Shown: positions 1 through 12,000 of the stretch, one piece after another
How positions within the stretch are numbered: the stretch's first letter is position 1
Layout of the letters: each line of letters opens with the position of its first letter
NCBI GenBank assembly: GCA_000149265.1
Contig: CH002675.1
Location: forward strand, 133,513 to 197,512
Length of the DNA: 64,000 bases
DNA from: Ciona savignyi
Taxonomy: Eukaryota > Chordata > Ascidiacea > Phlebobranchia > Cionidae
Direction: 5' to 3'
The notes under the pieces: model-generated
What the model was told of the DNA's origin: nothing
The model's input: only the letters and a program-made list of their open reading frames with translations
Database searches by the model: none
Position numbers and translations under genes: made by a program

Positions 1-3000
1 CGCTACCACTCTTATCTGTCACTTTGAAAGTGGGTGAGAAATTACAGGCTTACCATAACATATTACCTTGGAATTGTTTTTAAAATTAATAAAATCAACT
101 GTGATAGTTGGACCAAACTCTATTCTTAATTGATCATTGTTTACCTTTGCTAAGTTAATGACAGAAGTTTGTCGTACTAGAGATTGGCCAAACTGTTGTG
201 CGATTAAAGATTTCTTTGCCACTAGTTCTTCAGGACACCCAATCATTGAACTTTTTACACAAGCTTGCCATTGTTTGCCAAGATTACGCACTGCTATCAG
301 GTCCCTGTTTGTAAACATGTTTTAGGATAATTTGCAATTTTCCTCATGTATGGGAAAGACATAGAAGGACATTTTTTGGTATATTGTTAAGGATATAACA
401 GTGCATTATTTAAAAAAGAATATATTCAGTTTGATTATAATGAATGATTCCCAGTTTTTAAATATTACCAACAAATATTAACAATGCATGCAGTAATACA
501 AATGGTCTGTTTTACTGAGATGAGTAATTTTATTTTAAATTATAATAAAGTGTTAACCACCACTAATTGTAAAACCAATCTCTGAAAGAAGTAATAATGT
601 TGGTATCTAAAAACACAACAATAAAAACCAAAGAAAAAAACAAAAATTTCTCACATTTTCAACTCGTTTGAAACATTTTCTTTTTTTACGTTGAGTATAA
701 AAAATACCAATTAGATATTTAATACATGATTGGGGAATTGAATCTTATAGGAATATTACTAAATATAACACTACAGATTAAATACATATTGGCTAACACC
801 TATTAAAGTTTGACCTTAATGGATATTTCCTATCAAATAAAATGAGGTTTATAGGGATTTCTTGTTAAATGGTTGAAAGTTGGTATGAAGTAACAGCATT
901 TTTTGTTCTTATTATAAATTCTGTATCCATTTTTAACAGCTTTAAGTGACCAGCTGTTGTATGCACATGGTCATAGTGTATTATATTTTTTTTATATTAT
1001 GGGGAATATTTCGGGGAAAACTAGGATATTTTAATTTAACATTTATATCTCAGTTTTATTTTATACTTCGATTTCCCCTTTTGTTTAAATTTGAATTTAT
1101 TTGCTACTTCCCAAAATATCGGCTGTCAAAGAATAATAAATGAAATTTGCCACTGAACATCTAAAACATATATATTAGCTTATACTTGATTTGCCACTGC
1201 ACCCAGTACATAATAGCTTAAATATAAAAATTTAAAAGCAATTGGTAATTTCTTCCTAGTAAGGGGCATTAAAGCAGACTTATCAAATGGTTTGAGTGGG
1301 GTTGAGACTTGGAAAATTATATATAGATGAATGTTTTTTGTTTGTGTTACAATTGTCTTGCGATTTATGTTGTTATTAACCCTTTAACTGCCGCTGTCGA
1401 CTCAAGTCGACAGCGCTGAAAATTACATAAGTCGAAAAGTATACGGCCGATTTTGATCAGTGAGATAGCGCTGGAGAGCTGAATAATTTCTGCGTTTGCC
1501 AATATAAGATGATATATAGATTTACATTTGATATTTTTTAGTTATTTGAGTTTTAAAAAATGTATACATATATGTGTGGTTTTGGTTGTTTTAATTTGTT
1601 TTAATTTTGGTTTTAGTCCCCGATTAGTTTTCAACTATTGTCGTCATGGTTCGCTTGGTTAGTTTGAAAACAATCCATTCGTTTTTGGCTTGTACATTTT
1701 GGATTAGGCTATTTTTTGAGCTTATGGAGGGTAAAAACAGAAGAAGCTGTCCTTTTGTGTGCTGATAATGATTCTGAAAGCAGTTGTGCTTCATTTTTAA
1801 GTAGTTCTAGCGATGAAGAACCTTTTTGAAGATGTTTTGCATCAGTTTTGTTTTGGTGTGGCTATGTGTTTGTGTTTTATTGGGCAAGTGTAAAAAAAAA
1901 AAAATTTCGATTTGCGTATTACGACGTCATCAGTCAAATTGTGACGTCATCACAAAAAGAGTAGTACAAAAATAATCCAAAGATAATCATAAATAACTTT
2001 GCTACATACTGTTTTGTTTGTAAATGAGGAAAAAAGATAAGTTTTTGTTTGATCCTAAATTCTAAATAGTAACACATGACGTCATTGCAGAATGTATGAC
2101 GTCATCGAAATTTTACTAATGTAAATAAAAAGAAAATTTATTACTGAACAACTTTTGTGTTTATCATATCATGCTTACATCAATAGTTTTGTGTACAGAA
2201 GCTTCTAACCTAAGGTTACTTAGCTGAAAAATGAACTGAAAAACAGCCGGCAGTTAAAGGGTTAAGTGTCCAGCTATATCATACATGTGGTAATATTGAA
2301 TTATAATTATTAATTATTGTGTTATTTTGAGGTTAATTGTGTTTTGCTTTTTCAGTTTTAATATCTACAACTTCCTTTCAAAATTGAATTAAAAAGTTTT
2401 TTTCCAGTCCCAAAGTTTTCAATGAATGTTTGCAGCGAAATTTCGAAGAATAATAATTTTCAAAAATTCCCTTTGCAGTATTTTTAAAATAATAAACTAT
2501 GCATTTCTATCTCATGTTCACTTACAATTGTGAATTTTTTTAACCTTATAGACAAATCTTTCCTGGTGAAAATTGATCCACAAAGTATACAAGACCAGCA
2601 TAACACAGAAACAAAATAAGGTGAAAATAAAATGCGTTCCCTTGGATCGAAGGGAACCTATATTATTTCTGTATCTTGCCCAATTGTTTGAACTTGTAAC
2701 TCACATTTCTGATATATTTTCACATGGTGTTGGAAGCAGCAAGTCGGTCAAACTCTGTAAATCAAGTCTCACGTTAAAAAGGTACATTTATATCTAGTAG
2801 ATATTGGTAGATATTATCTACCAGTAACTCATCTTTAATCACACTGTATGTATGTACAGTAAGATATTAGAGACGTTATACAAATTGTATCTCAGCCAAT
2901 AAATGCCCACATGCCAATGAATGCCCACAAGTTAATCAGAAATCTTCATATAGCTCAAACAATACATCTGAAACGCGATAAAAACATAAATTCGACCTAC

Positions 3001-6000
3001 TTGGTGTAAAATGATATCACAAAGTGAGATCAAGTCAATAAATACAACATTGATTAGAATCCCCAAATATTGGTGGGAAAATCCTTCCCAACAGCTTTGG
3101 TGTATAGCTGGAATCTGAAAAAGATAAAAAAAATTTACAGAATTAGAAAGACACCTAAATCTAGATTTAATAATATATTATAAATGATGATTGTTTATTT
3201 CTTTTCAACAGGCTTTTGTAATGGTTGGCACAACTATCCACCAGACATTGATAAATTAGATTTCCAATGTAAATTTCAATTAACTACCACTTTAAAAACC
3301 TACTACATTAACATTGCCAACTTAAATGATGTTATACTTTATTTTAATTATTGCATGTCTACGTCTGTATGTAAAAACAAATTTCGTTTTAAAATAAATT
3401 ACTTGTGTTCCAAAGAGTTAGAAACGTAAGATCTGATAAAAGTAATACTAAGGCAAAACTAAAGAACACTAAATTCAAGATTAAGTTGTTGCGATTACGG
3501 TGAGTTTTGGCATTGAGATTATTTTTTAAAACAGAGTTAGAATTAGCTTCTATAGTTTTAACTAGATAGCGACAACCACGTTTCAACCATTCCCATTTGT
3601 AAAATGGTTTTTGATTGTAATCACTACATATTTATATAATTTGATCATGCAAGAAGAAAAAATGGGTCCTTGAGTTACGACAAGACAACACCTCCCATGC
3701 GTTTGATAAATAATATGCTTACAAACTCAAGTATTAAATAACACCAAATTTAATTAGTTAATTTTGATTTAATTTGTTTCGTTGAAACTTATTTGTATTA
3801 ATGTAAGGTTTAACGGCCACGTCGTTTTTTTCCTTAATTTGTAATGTGTTTATTTACTGACGTGTTTTAACTACTGTAGTTTTGTCGTTTTATCCTGTCT
3901 CCTCAATGTAAAATAATTGTTTTATTCTTCCTTACTGTAACGAAGGAGCGAAAAAATAAACTAAACTAAAATTTAAGGATTTTCTAAAAAAAAACAATTT
4001 CAGGGAATTCCTCAGGAGTAAAACCTTAAATTTTAGGTTTAAAATATGTAAGTTATGTTAATTACTACATATAAAAATTTCTGTCAATTTGAATGCTACA
4101 TGCTACTTCTAGATCTCGGATGAACAACACACCTGTCAATCCTGTCATATTCATAAAAAAATACTTACAAAATTTAGGGAATTTCCTAAAGTAAATAAAA
4201 AAAGATTATCTTTTTAACATCTGTAAATGTTATGTTAGTAAATGTACTAACATCAACCACAATTAACTAAAATTTAAATATTTAGATTAGGCGCTAGGAT
4301 TCCCAGAAATTCAAAAGTTAAAAATGGTATATTACTGTTTTACGATTTTAGGAAATTCCCTCGGGAAAAACTCTAAATTGTGGTTTTTAAAATATCTAGT
4401 TTATGTTACCTACCACATCTGAGAGCTTATTTCGATTCCAATATTCCTTCAAAAAGACCTCCGATGGACAAGATACATGTCATGCATTTAACAAAAGTAT
4501 ACCCACAAAAATTAGGGGGGTTTCCCTTTTTTATAGCTTTGGAAAATGAACTAACAGTATACTTAAGTAATTTAAATTTAGGCAAAGAGGTTGGGCGCGA
4601 AACCCCTGGATAATCAAATGCCAAATATCAAATAGTGTTTTACCCTTTTAGGGAATTCCCCAAGTATAAAACTCTAAATTTGAGGTTTCAACATAGGCTA
4701 TCTGAGACGGGCTGTTCACCAAAAAATGACGCATGCGACACGCCACTTTTTCAGAGGCGACACGCCACTTTTTTCGAGGCGACGCGCCACTTTTTTCGAG
4801 GCGACACGCCACTTTTTCCGAGGCGACACGCCACTTTTTTCGAGGCGACACGCCACTTTTTTCGAGGCGACACGCCACTTTTTTCGAGGCGACACGCCAC
4901 TTTTTTCGAGGCGACACGCCACTTTTTCAGAGGCGACACGCCACTTTTTCAGAGGCGACACGCCACTTTTTTCGAGGCGACACGCCACTTTTTTCGAGGC
5001 GACACGCCACTTTTTCAGAGGCGACACGCCACTTTTTCAGAGGCGACACGCCACTTTTTCAGTGGCGACACGCCACTTTTTTCGAGGCGACACGCCACTT
5101 TTTCAGAGGCGACACGCCACTTTTTCAGAGGCGACAAGTTACTTTTTAAAACAGCATAAGAGCGCATTGATTTTAATCAGACGAAGGTAATAGAAAGATG
5201 TTTCTGAATAGTGTTGCAGATGACCAAGAATATTGAGGAGCTTCCTGACTAAAATTTCTTTGAATTCGATCGAAATAGTTTTTATGTGAAAACAATAGCG
5301 CATTGGTTTTAATTAGGTATTTATTTCAGCAAATTCTTAAACATTTGACTGCCAAATATCGTTAAGTTGGTTAGAAAATAAGAGTACGATACATTTTGAT
5401 ATCACCTTGGAGATCATGATGCCATATCCAATATGTCCGAAAATAAGTGTATGGTATGTAATGAGAGGGATTTGTCAACACTTTCCTCAAAAGAAAACTG
5501 GTTAGTCTGGTGGTATAGTGCGACGCATTTCAACCGAAGGGTTGTAGGTTCGAAACTGGTCGCAAGATAGTCGGTTGTGTCCTCGTGAAGACACTTAACG
5601 AACATTGCCTTAACCAGCGAATTAATGGGTTTTACAAAAATGAAGGAACGGGTGTATTCTATACAACACACTGCAATAGCTCCAGTAACCCGGCGGTGGG
5701 CGCAAGGTGATCTGATGATTGCATGTGTGTTAACCCCCTTGGTTTTCCTATTAGGGATAACCATGAAAATCCTATCTTATCCTATCCTATCATAGGAGTA
5801 TTTGTCTTTGTAAACAATTTTGTTATCTGTAATATGTTCTGTTTGGATTGTTAGTAAGGTTTTAACTAGTTAAGACAATTTGTATATCTTTTACTGGTAT
5901 TTCGAATTGCAGCAAAAGAAAAAAGTGGAATGAAAAATATTGAAGCTGAGATGAATAAGCATGTACATTCAATAACAGGTAAAAAAACATTTGAGTTGTT

Positions 6001-9000
6001 TTGCTCTTTTATGGGTAGGTAACACAATTGTTTTCATGCTGAACCATAAAAACTTTAGTTTAGAACTCGGTTTATTGTTGTGACTGTAAGATCCCCTTTA
6101 TCAATTACTTGTTATATAATGTCTATGTAATATGCTGAAAGTAAGTGTATCAAACTTGGTTTAACTATTTTATTACTTGCATTGAAAAGCGTGTAGTACA
6201 TATTTATTGAACTGAGAATTTTAAGTATTAAGAGCATGATTTTTTAATAAGTTACTCATCATTAGGTAGTTGATTAAGATTGTTCGTTTTACCAGAAAAG
6301 GTGGTGGGAAATACAAAAGTTAGTTGTGTAAAAGCGATAACTGGTAATTGGTTGTGTCCGTGAGTTAAGGACTGGGGCCTTATCTACACCTAACTGATCA
6401 TCAAATTAAAAAAAAATCCTTAAGTGGGGCATAAGTTAATCTGATAAATACTTGTATGAGGATGTCCCTCAGGTTATTTAGATCTGAAACAATATCCTAT
6501 GTTGCTATGTATAAAGAAAGTTCTGGGTCAATCCTAATTAAGGATTTAAGAAATAGGTTTTATCATTTTTGTGCAATGCAGAATAGGGAGTATGACTTTA
6601 CATGTGTGAAGTGTGGTTAACCCAAGAATTATAATAGGAGATGGAAACGGGGCAAATTGTTTCCGTAGACCAGTTTACTTTTAAGATCTAGACATATTTT
6701 ATATACTAAGTATTTCCCTGTATCAAAAAATCTATATACTTGAACATACTTGTTTACATTCAATTATATGTTAATTTTTTTAGGCTCTCCAGCCAGAAGA
6801 AACCAGTCAAGATGTCGTTGATTGTGAAGAAATATGGTTGTAATACAAAAAAGAAATAGAGCATTTTATGGTATGGGAAATTATACAACTAAAATAATTT
6901 CACTGGAAATTTAGCATCTACACATTTAAAATTTAAATTTTGGGTGCAAATTTCAACCACCATCATTAATTAGCTAATGATATTGCAAGTTTTAATTTAA
7001 CTCCTAGATAATTATGGTGTAACAAGACATCCTTACATGTGTTTGGTGACAATACACTTACAAACTTTTAAAAAATGATTGCTATAATTCTTTTAAAAAA
7101 AAATCCCGAAAAGTTAGTTACTCAGTATTTGGCAAGTACAGGTTTACCTCCAGGTTAAACCCCAAATGTTTTGTAGACACATCAAAGTAATGTGAGTTAC
7201 TATATGTATTAGGTTAGGACCTATTTGTTTATGTTTGCAGGAACAAACTACGTAAGCTGCGTATAAAATATAGCAATTGTCGTTAAAGACCCTGCTTGCA
7301 TATATTATACACATATATCAGAGTCAAAATGTGTTTTACAAATGGTGGTGGTTGACATATGGATGACACTCAGTCACTCCAGTTGTTGAATATTAATATT
7401 TGTAATATCATGGTCAAACTAATTATATGTGAATAAAATGATATGCATTGGTTTTAATACTGTGTACACCACTACGCTGTGATTTCGACCCAGTAATTTA
7501 GTTTATTTAATTTAAATAATAAACAAAATGCATTAACCTAGGGAAAGCAAGTTGGACTCAATGGGATGAACAGTAATCTTCTGTTAATTGATTTGACGTA
7601 TGGCTATAACTTTGATGCTTTGACATTTAATGAACTAAATTAAGTGTTTTCCCCCAGAGCCCAGAAATAACCTTTGTTGAGTGTGTGAAAAACTGAACTG
7701 TGGAAAAGCTAAAACAGACTGGGTAAGTCTTCTGATCTTTGTTTTCCTGTAAGTGGTAAAACACAAGAAGTGTTGTCACACTCCTCAGCTTACTGTGTGT
7801 ACGCCATGACCTCCCAGCTTTGGGTGTGGGATATATGGTGATTTTACACTGTTAATACTGGTTTGTATTTTATTTAGATATACTGCGACAAATGCGAAAG
7901 ATGGTTCCACAGAGACTGCATTAACTTATCGAAGCAACAGTTTCAAAATGCATTCAAGCAAAAATGATATTGCCAATTTTGTGAATAAGACACAGTACAT
8001 AACTTCAATTCAGCTTTTTCAATTTATTGCTCAGGATAATTGATCACCTGTTTTTTAATTTTTTAATAGTACAATTTTGTTTATTTTCTTCTTCGTTTTC
8101 TACTTCATCCAATATGGAATTTTAGCCAAAGTTGATTATACCTTACATCGCTGGTATTTTTTACTTAATATTTCTGTATTTTCTATTTTATTTTCTACTT
8201 CATCCAATATGGAATTTTAGACCCAAATGGTGTTAATACTGATACTGTTATTTACAATTACCTGTTACATGATTTTCTTTTGTTTTCTGCATTACATAAA
8301 GTTCCTTTCAATGTTTTTGTGATGTTTTACCAATCACCTAAAATGCCACATACGACCATTTCAACAAGTAAATTTAGTGTCAATAACAGATGTTACTGGT
8401 ACTGGTAGACGTCGCGAAGCAATCTTAATTTCTGTTGTGAAACTCACAGAGGCAATTGTAATTAATCTTGAGCAAGATCTACCACATATTTTTAATTAAA
8501 TTTAGGTTAGTTTATTCATTTTTTAACCCAGTAATAAATAATGAGGACACAAGAAAGCAAAGTTTACCCGGTTTACATATTTTGTGTAACTTAAACCGCT
8601 TCTTGTGTTAGCACTTGCATGATGAGCCCCTACCAAAGTGTGGCGCGGTACAAGGATATAGGATAGGATATTCATGTTTATTTCAGTGAATTGTTCTATT
8701 TTGTTATTTCCGGTCTTACATGACCGAACGAGCAACTGGAGCTTTTAAGCAGGACCCTATTTTGCACAAACCATTCCACATAAAGATTACAACACTTTCT
8801 TATTACGTGCATTCTTCCTCCGGCCGGTTAGTCTTGCGGTTAAGTGCGTCGACTTTTAATCGAAAAGGTTGCAGGTGCGAAACTGGTCGCTAGCTAGTTG
8901 GTTGTGTCCTTGGGCAAGGCACTTTACGGACATTGTATAATAGGGATGAAAAGTGAAAAAGTGCTTGCCATGGATAAATAAATATGAAAATTGACTTTAG

Positions 9001-12000
9001 ATTATAACAACAATAACAAAAAAGAGTTGCTATCTTGCTCACATTTAACCATAAGTCCACTCATAAGAAGAATATAAGAAATTTTCTTAAACTATAATAC
9101 ATATAGTGAGTTATCACCTTTGAAAAAATGGCATGTCGCTTCGGAAAAAGTGTCGTGTCGCCTCAAAAAAAGTGGCGTGTCGTCTCTAAAAAAGTGGCGT
9201 ATCGCCTCTGAAAAAGTGGCGTGTCGCCTCTGAAAAAGTGGCGTGTCGCCTCTGAAAAAGTGGCGTGTCGCCTCTGAAAAAGTGGCGTGTCGCCTCGAAA
9301 AAAGTGGCGTGTCGTCTCGAAAAAAGTGGCGTGTCGTCTTTGAAAAAGTGGCGTGTCGCCTCTGAAAAAGTGGCGTGTCGCCTCGAAAAAAGTGGCGTGT
9401 CGCCTCTGAAAAAGTGGCGTGTCGCCTCTGAAAAAGTGGCGTGTCGCCTCGAAAAAAGTGGCGTGTCGCCTCGAAAAAAGTGGCGTGTCGTCTCAGATTA
9501 CAACACTTTCTTATTACGTGCATTCTTCCTCCGGCCGGTTAGTCTTGCGGTTAAGTGCGTCGACTTTTAATCGAAAGGTTGCAGGTGCGAAACTGGTCGC
9601 TAGCTAGTTGGTTGTGTCCTTGGGCAAGGCACTTTACGGACATTGTATAATAGGGATGAAAAGTGAAAAAGTGCTTGCCATGGATAAATAAATATGAAAA
9701 TTGACTTCAGATTATAACAACAATAACAAAAAAGAGTTGCTATCTTGCTCACATTTAACCATAAGTCCACTCATAAGAAGAATATAAGAAATTTCTTAAA
9801 CTATAATACATATAGTGAGTTATCACCTTTGAAAAAATGGCATGTCGCTTCGGAAAAAGTGTCGTGTCGCCTCAAAAAAAGTGGCGTGTCGTCTCTAAAA
9901 AAGTGGCGTGTCGCCTCTGAAAAAGTGGCGTGTCGCCTCTGAAAAAGTGGCGTGTCGCCTCGAAAAAAGTGGCGTGTCGTCTCGAAAAAAGTGGCGTGTC
10001 GTCTTTGAAAAAGTGGCGTGTCGCCTCTGAAAAAGTGGCGTGTCGCCTCGAAAAAAGTGGCGTGTCGCCTCTGAAAAAGTGGCGTGTCGCCTCGAAAAAA
10101 GTGGCGTGTCGTCTCTGAAAAAGTGGCGTGTCGCCTCGAAAAAAGTGGCGTGTCGCCTCGAAAAAAGTGGCGTGTCGCCTCTGAAAAAGTGGCGTGTCGC
10201 CTCTAAAAAAGTGGCGNNNNNNNNNNNNNNNNNNNNNNNNNNNNNNNNNNNNNNNNNNNNNNNNNNNNNNNNNNNNNNNNNNNNNNNNNNNNNNNNNNNN
10301 NNNNNNNNNNNNNNNNAAAAAGTGGCGTGTCGCCTCTGAAAAAGTGGCGTGTCGCCTCGAAAAAAGTGGCGTGTCGCCTCTGAAAAAGTGGCGTGTCGCC
10401 TCTGAAAAAGTGGCGTGTCGCCTCTGAAAAAGTGGCGTGTCGCCTCTGAAAAAGTGGCGTGTCGCCTCGGAAAAAGTGGCGTGTCGCCTCGAAAAAAGTG
10501 GCGTGTCGCCTCTAAAATAGTGGCGTGTCGCCTCTGAAAAAGTGGCGTGTCGCCTCGAAAAAAGTGGCGTGTCGCCTCTGAAAAAGTGGCGTGTCGCCTC
10601 TAAAATAGTGGCGTGTCGCCTCTAAAATAGTGGCGTGTCGCCTCTAAAATAGTGGCGTGTCGCCTCTAAAATAGTGGCGTGTCGCCTCTAAAATAGTGGC
10701 GTGTCGCATGCGACATTTTCTGGTGTATAGTCCTATTGGGCTATCTAGATCATGTTGGCTAGCACATATAAAAGTTAAAGTACACCCAGGCCAAAGCGTT
10801 TACAAAATGGACCCACAATAAGCAGTTTTACACACAATAATGTTGACATGATATTAATCAGATTACAGCATACAGTCGCGGCAATGCCAACATACTTAAT
10901 CTCTTCTATCCACACTGGATTAGAATGTTATTTTCATGTTCAGATGATGTATCCTACCCATATCATTTTCTCCTCATATTAACCAGTTTTCTACACAGCT
11001 TACTTTCTTAATTAGTTCTGCAAAGAATGCCTCGTTCGGCCGTATAGGCATACATGGTAAATTTTGAAAAAAAATATTTTAGTTGAACCCGGAGCGCATA
11101 AACAATAATCCGATGGCCTGCATTTAATAACACCCACTCAGTTACCACGACCAATATACCACTACTTTAAACTTTAAAGCACTGAGAAACGTGTTTAATC
11201 TGTTGCACATTCCCCGCCTAAATTTGAAGCCATTGCAATCAAAAAATTATTTCCCTTACCCGGTCAAATGAACGTGTTCCAGCCGCGGTTATTATTCTTT
11301 CGCAAAAACCTCTATAGTAAGAGAGAAAGTCTTGAATCTATAACAAAAATTAACTATCAAAATGTATAAACTGTGCGCAATGTATACAAAGTACAAAATT
11401 TATAATTGCAAATACAATGTTATGCCACTAAATACTCAATATAATTCCAAACCATTAACAAATGAACTAACATAACTCGACACTCTGGGCCACAGTTGTA
11501 GGAGTATGTACATAGGCAATTAAACTTAAAGGGATCTTAATGTGGGTGGAAGGGGGTTGGTTTTAGAAATTGAAGGATGATAGTTTTAAAAACAGTGGCT
11601 ATTCAGTTGTGTTTTTAGGCAAAGCACTTAGGGGACATTGCACGAACACTTAAATTCAAGGAACGTTCTAATCATATACGAAACACTGCAATAGCAACAG
11701 TAACTAGAAGAAATAAAATCTCCCGCTCACAAACAATCGCATTGTGTATTTTCAGGGTTCTAACTTACCATTTCGTGTGACACCTCTCCAATGTTATTAA
11801 ACTGAGAGGCGTCAGGAAAGTCGTCTTGAAATCTTCGTAAACAGTTTCGTGGATACTGGCCTGCAGCGTCCAAAGGAGACTGCGGAAAAATATACTCTCA
11901 GCTAATAGCATTTAACCGTAACGTTGCTCTATACAAATCGTGCCTAAATAGATACGATAGCCCTTGTAGCCCTTGAAGATTACTGGGTCTGGTATAATTT

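Larger units (their letters stand above)
8784..10205 (+). repeat. Recent 711-bp tandem duplication (SINE + flank + part of minisatellite)
   Basis: The sequence from 8784 (agattacaacactttcttat...) is repeated from 9495 with only a few single-base differences and indels (for example cgaaaagg versus cgaaagg). Each unit contains a SINE head, the stretch to tcataagaagaatataagaa, and the start of the 22-bp array (gaaaaaatggcatgtcgctt). The second junction lies inside the array at 9494/9495, so unequal exchange through the array is a likely cause. Confidence 0.85.
4696..10746. mobile_element. Foldback-type DNA transposon with minisatellite arms (element 4704-10738 plus target duplications)
   Basis: GGCTATCT occurs directly repeated at 4696-4703 and 10739-10746 and looks like an 8-bp target-site duplication. 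The 34 bases inside each copy are inverted repeats of equal length, about 70% identical and best at their inner ends (CACCA-A-AAAATG-CGCATGCG). Both then run into inverted arrays of the same 22-bp unit: array 1 at 4733-5137 on the left, and arrays at 9117-9494 and 9829-10706 in opposite orientation on the right. This is the architecture of foldback elements. The interior is decayed; it holds a SINE (about 5500-5792) and a broken PHD-finger gene (7658-7988). No transposase could be read. Part of the right arm was later duplicated, and 100 bases of it are a gap. It sits in an intron of the RFX6-like gene. Confidence 0.7.

Noticed and set aside
19-144. Continuation of the RFX6-like exon to a stop at 19-21
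   Set aside because: The frame stays open past 145, but the protein matches RFX only up to INLAK, where a GTAAAC donor begins, and the family continues much further. The extension is most likely intronic.
2573-2797. Plus-strand 74-codon frame
   Set aside because: It overlaps, on the opposite strand, the 50-bp exon of the RFX6-like gene, which has protein-level support; the plus frame is a shadow.
4635-5190. Long open frames with 22-residue periodicity (RRHATF..., KKWRVAS...) over the minisatellite on both strands
   Set aside because: The 22-bp unit has no stop codon in several frames and 22 is not a multiple of three, so any array of it gives such ORFs in multiple frames. The same applies at 9092-10427. 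No start context, splice or independent support.
9117-10706. Possible CRISPR array (regular short repeats)
   Set aside because: Units are directly adjacent with no unique spacers, and the genome is eukaryotic; this is a minisatellite.
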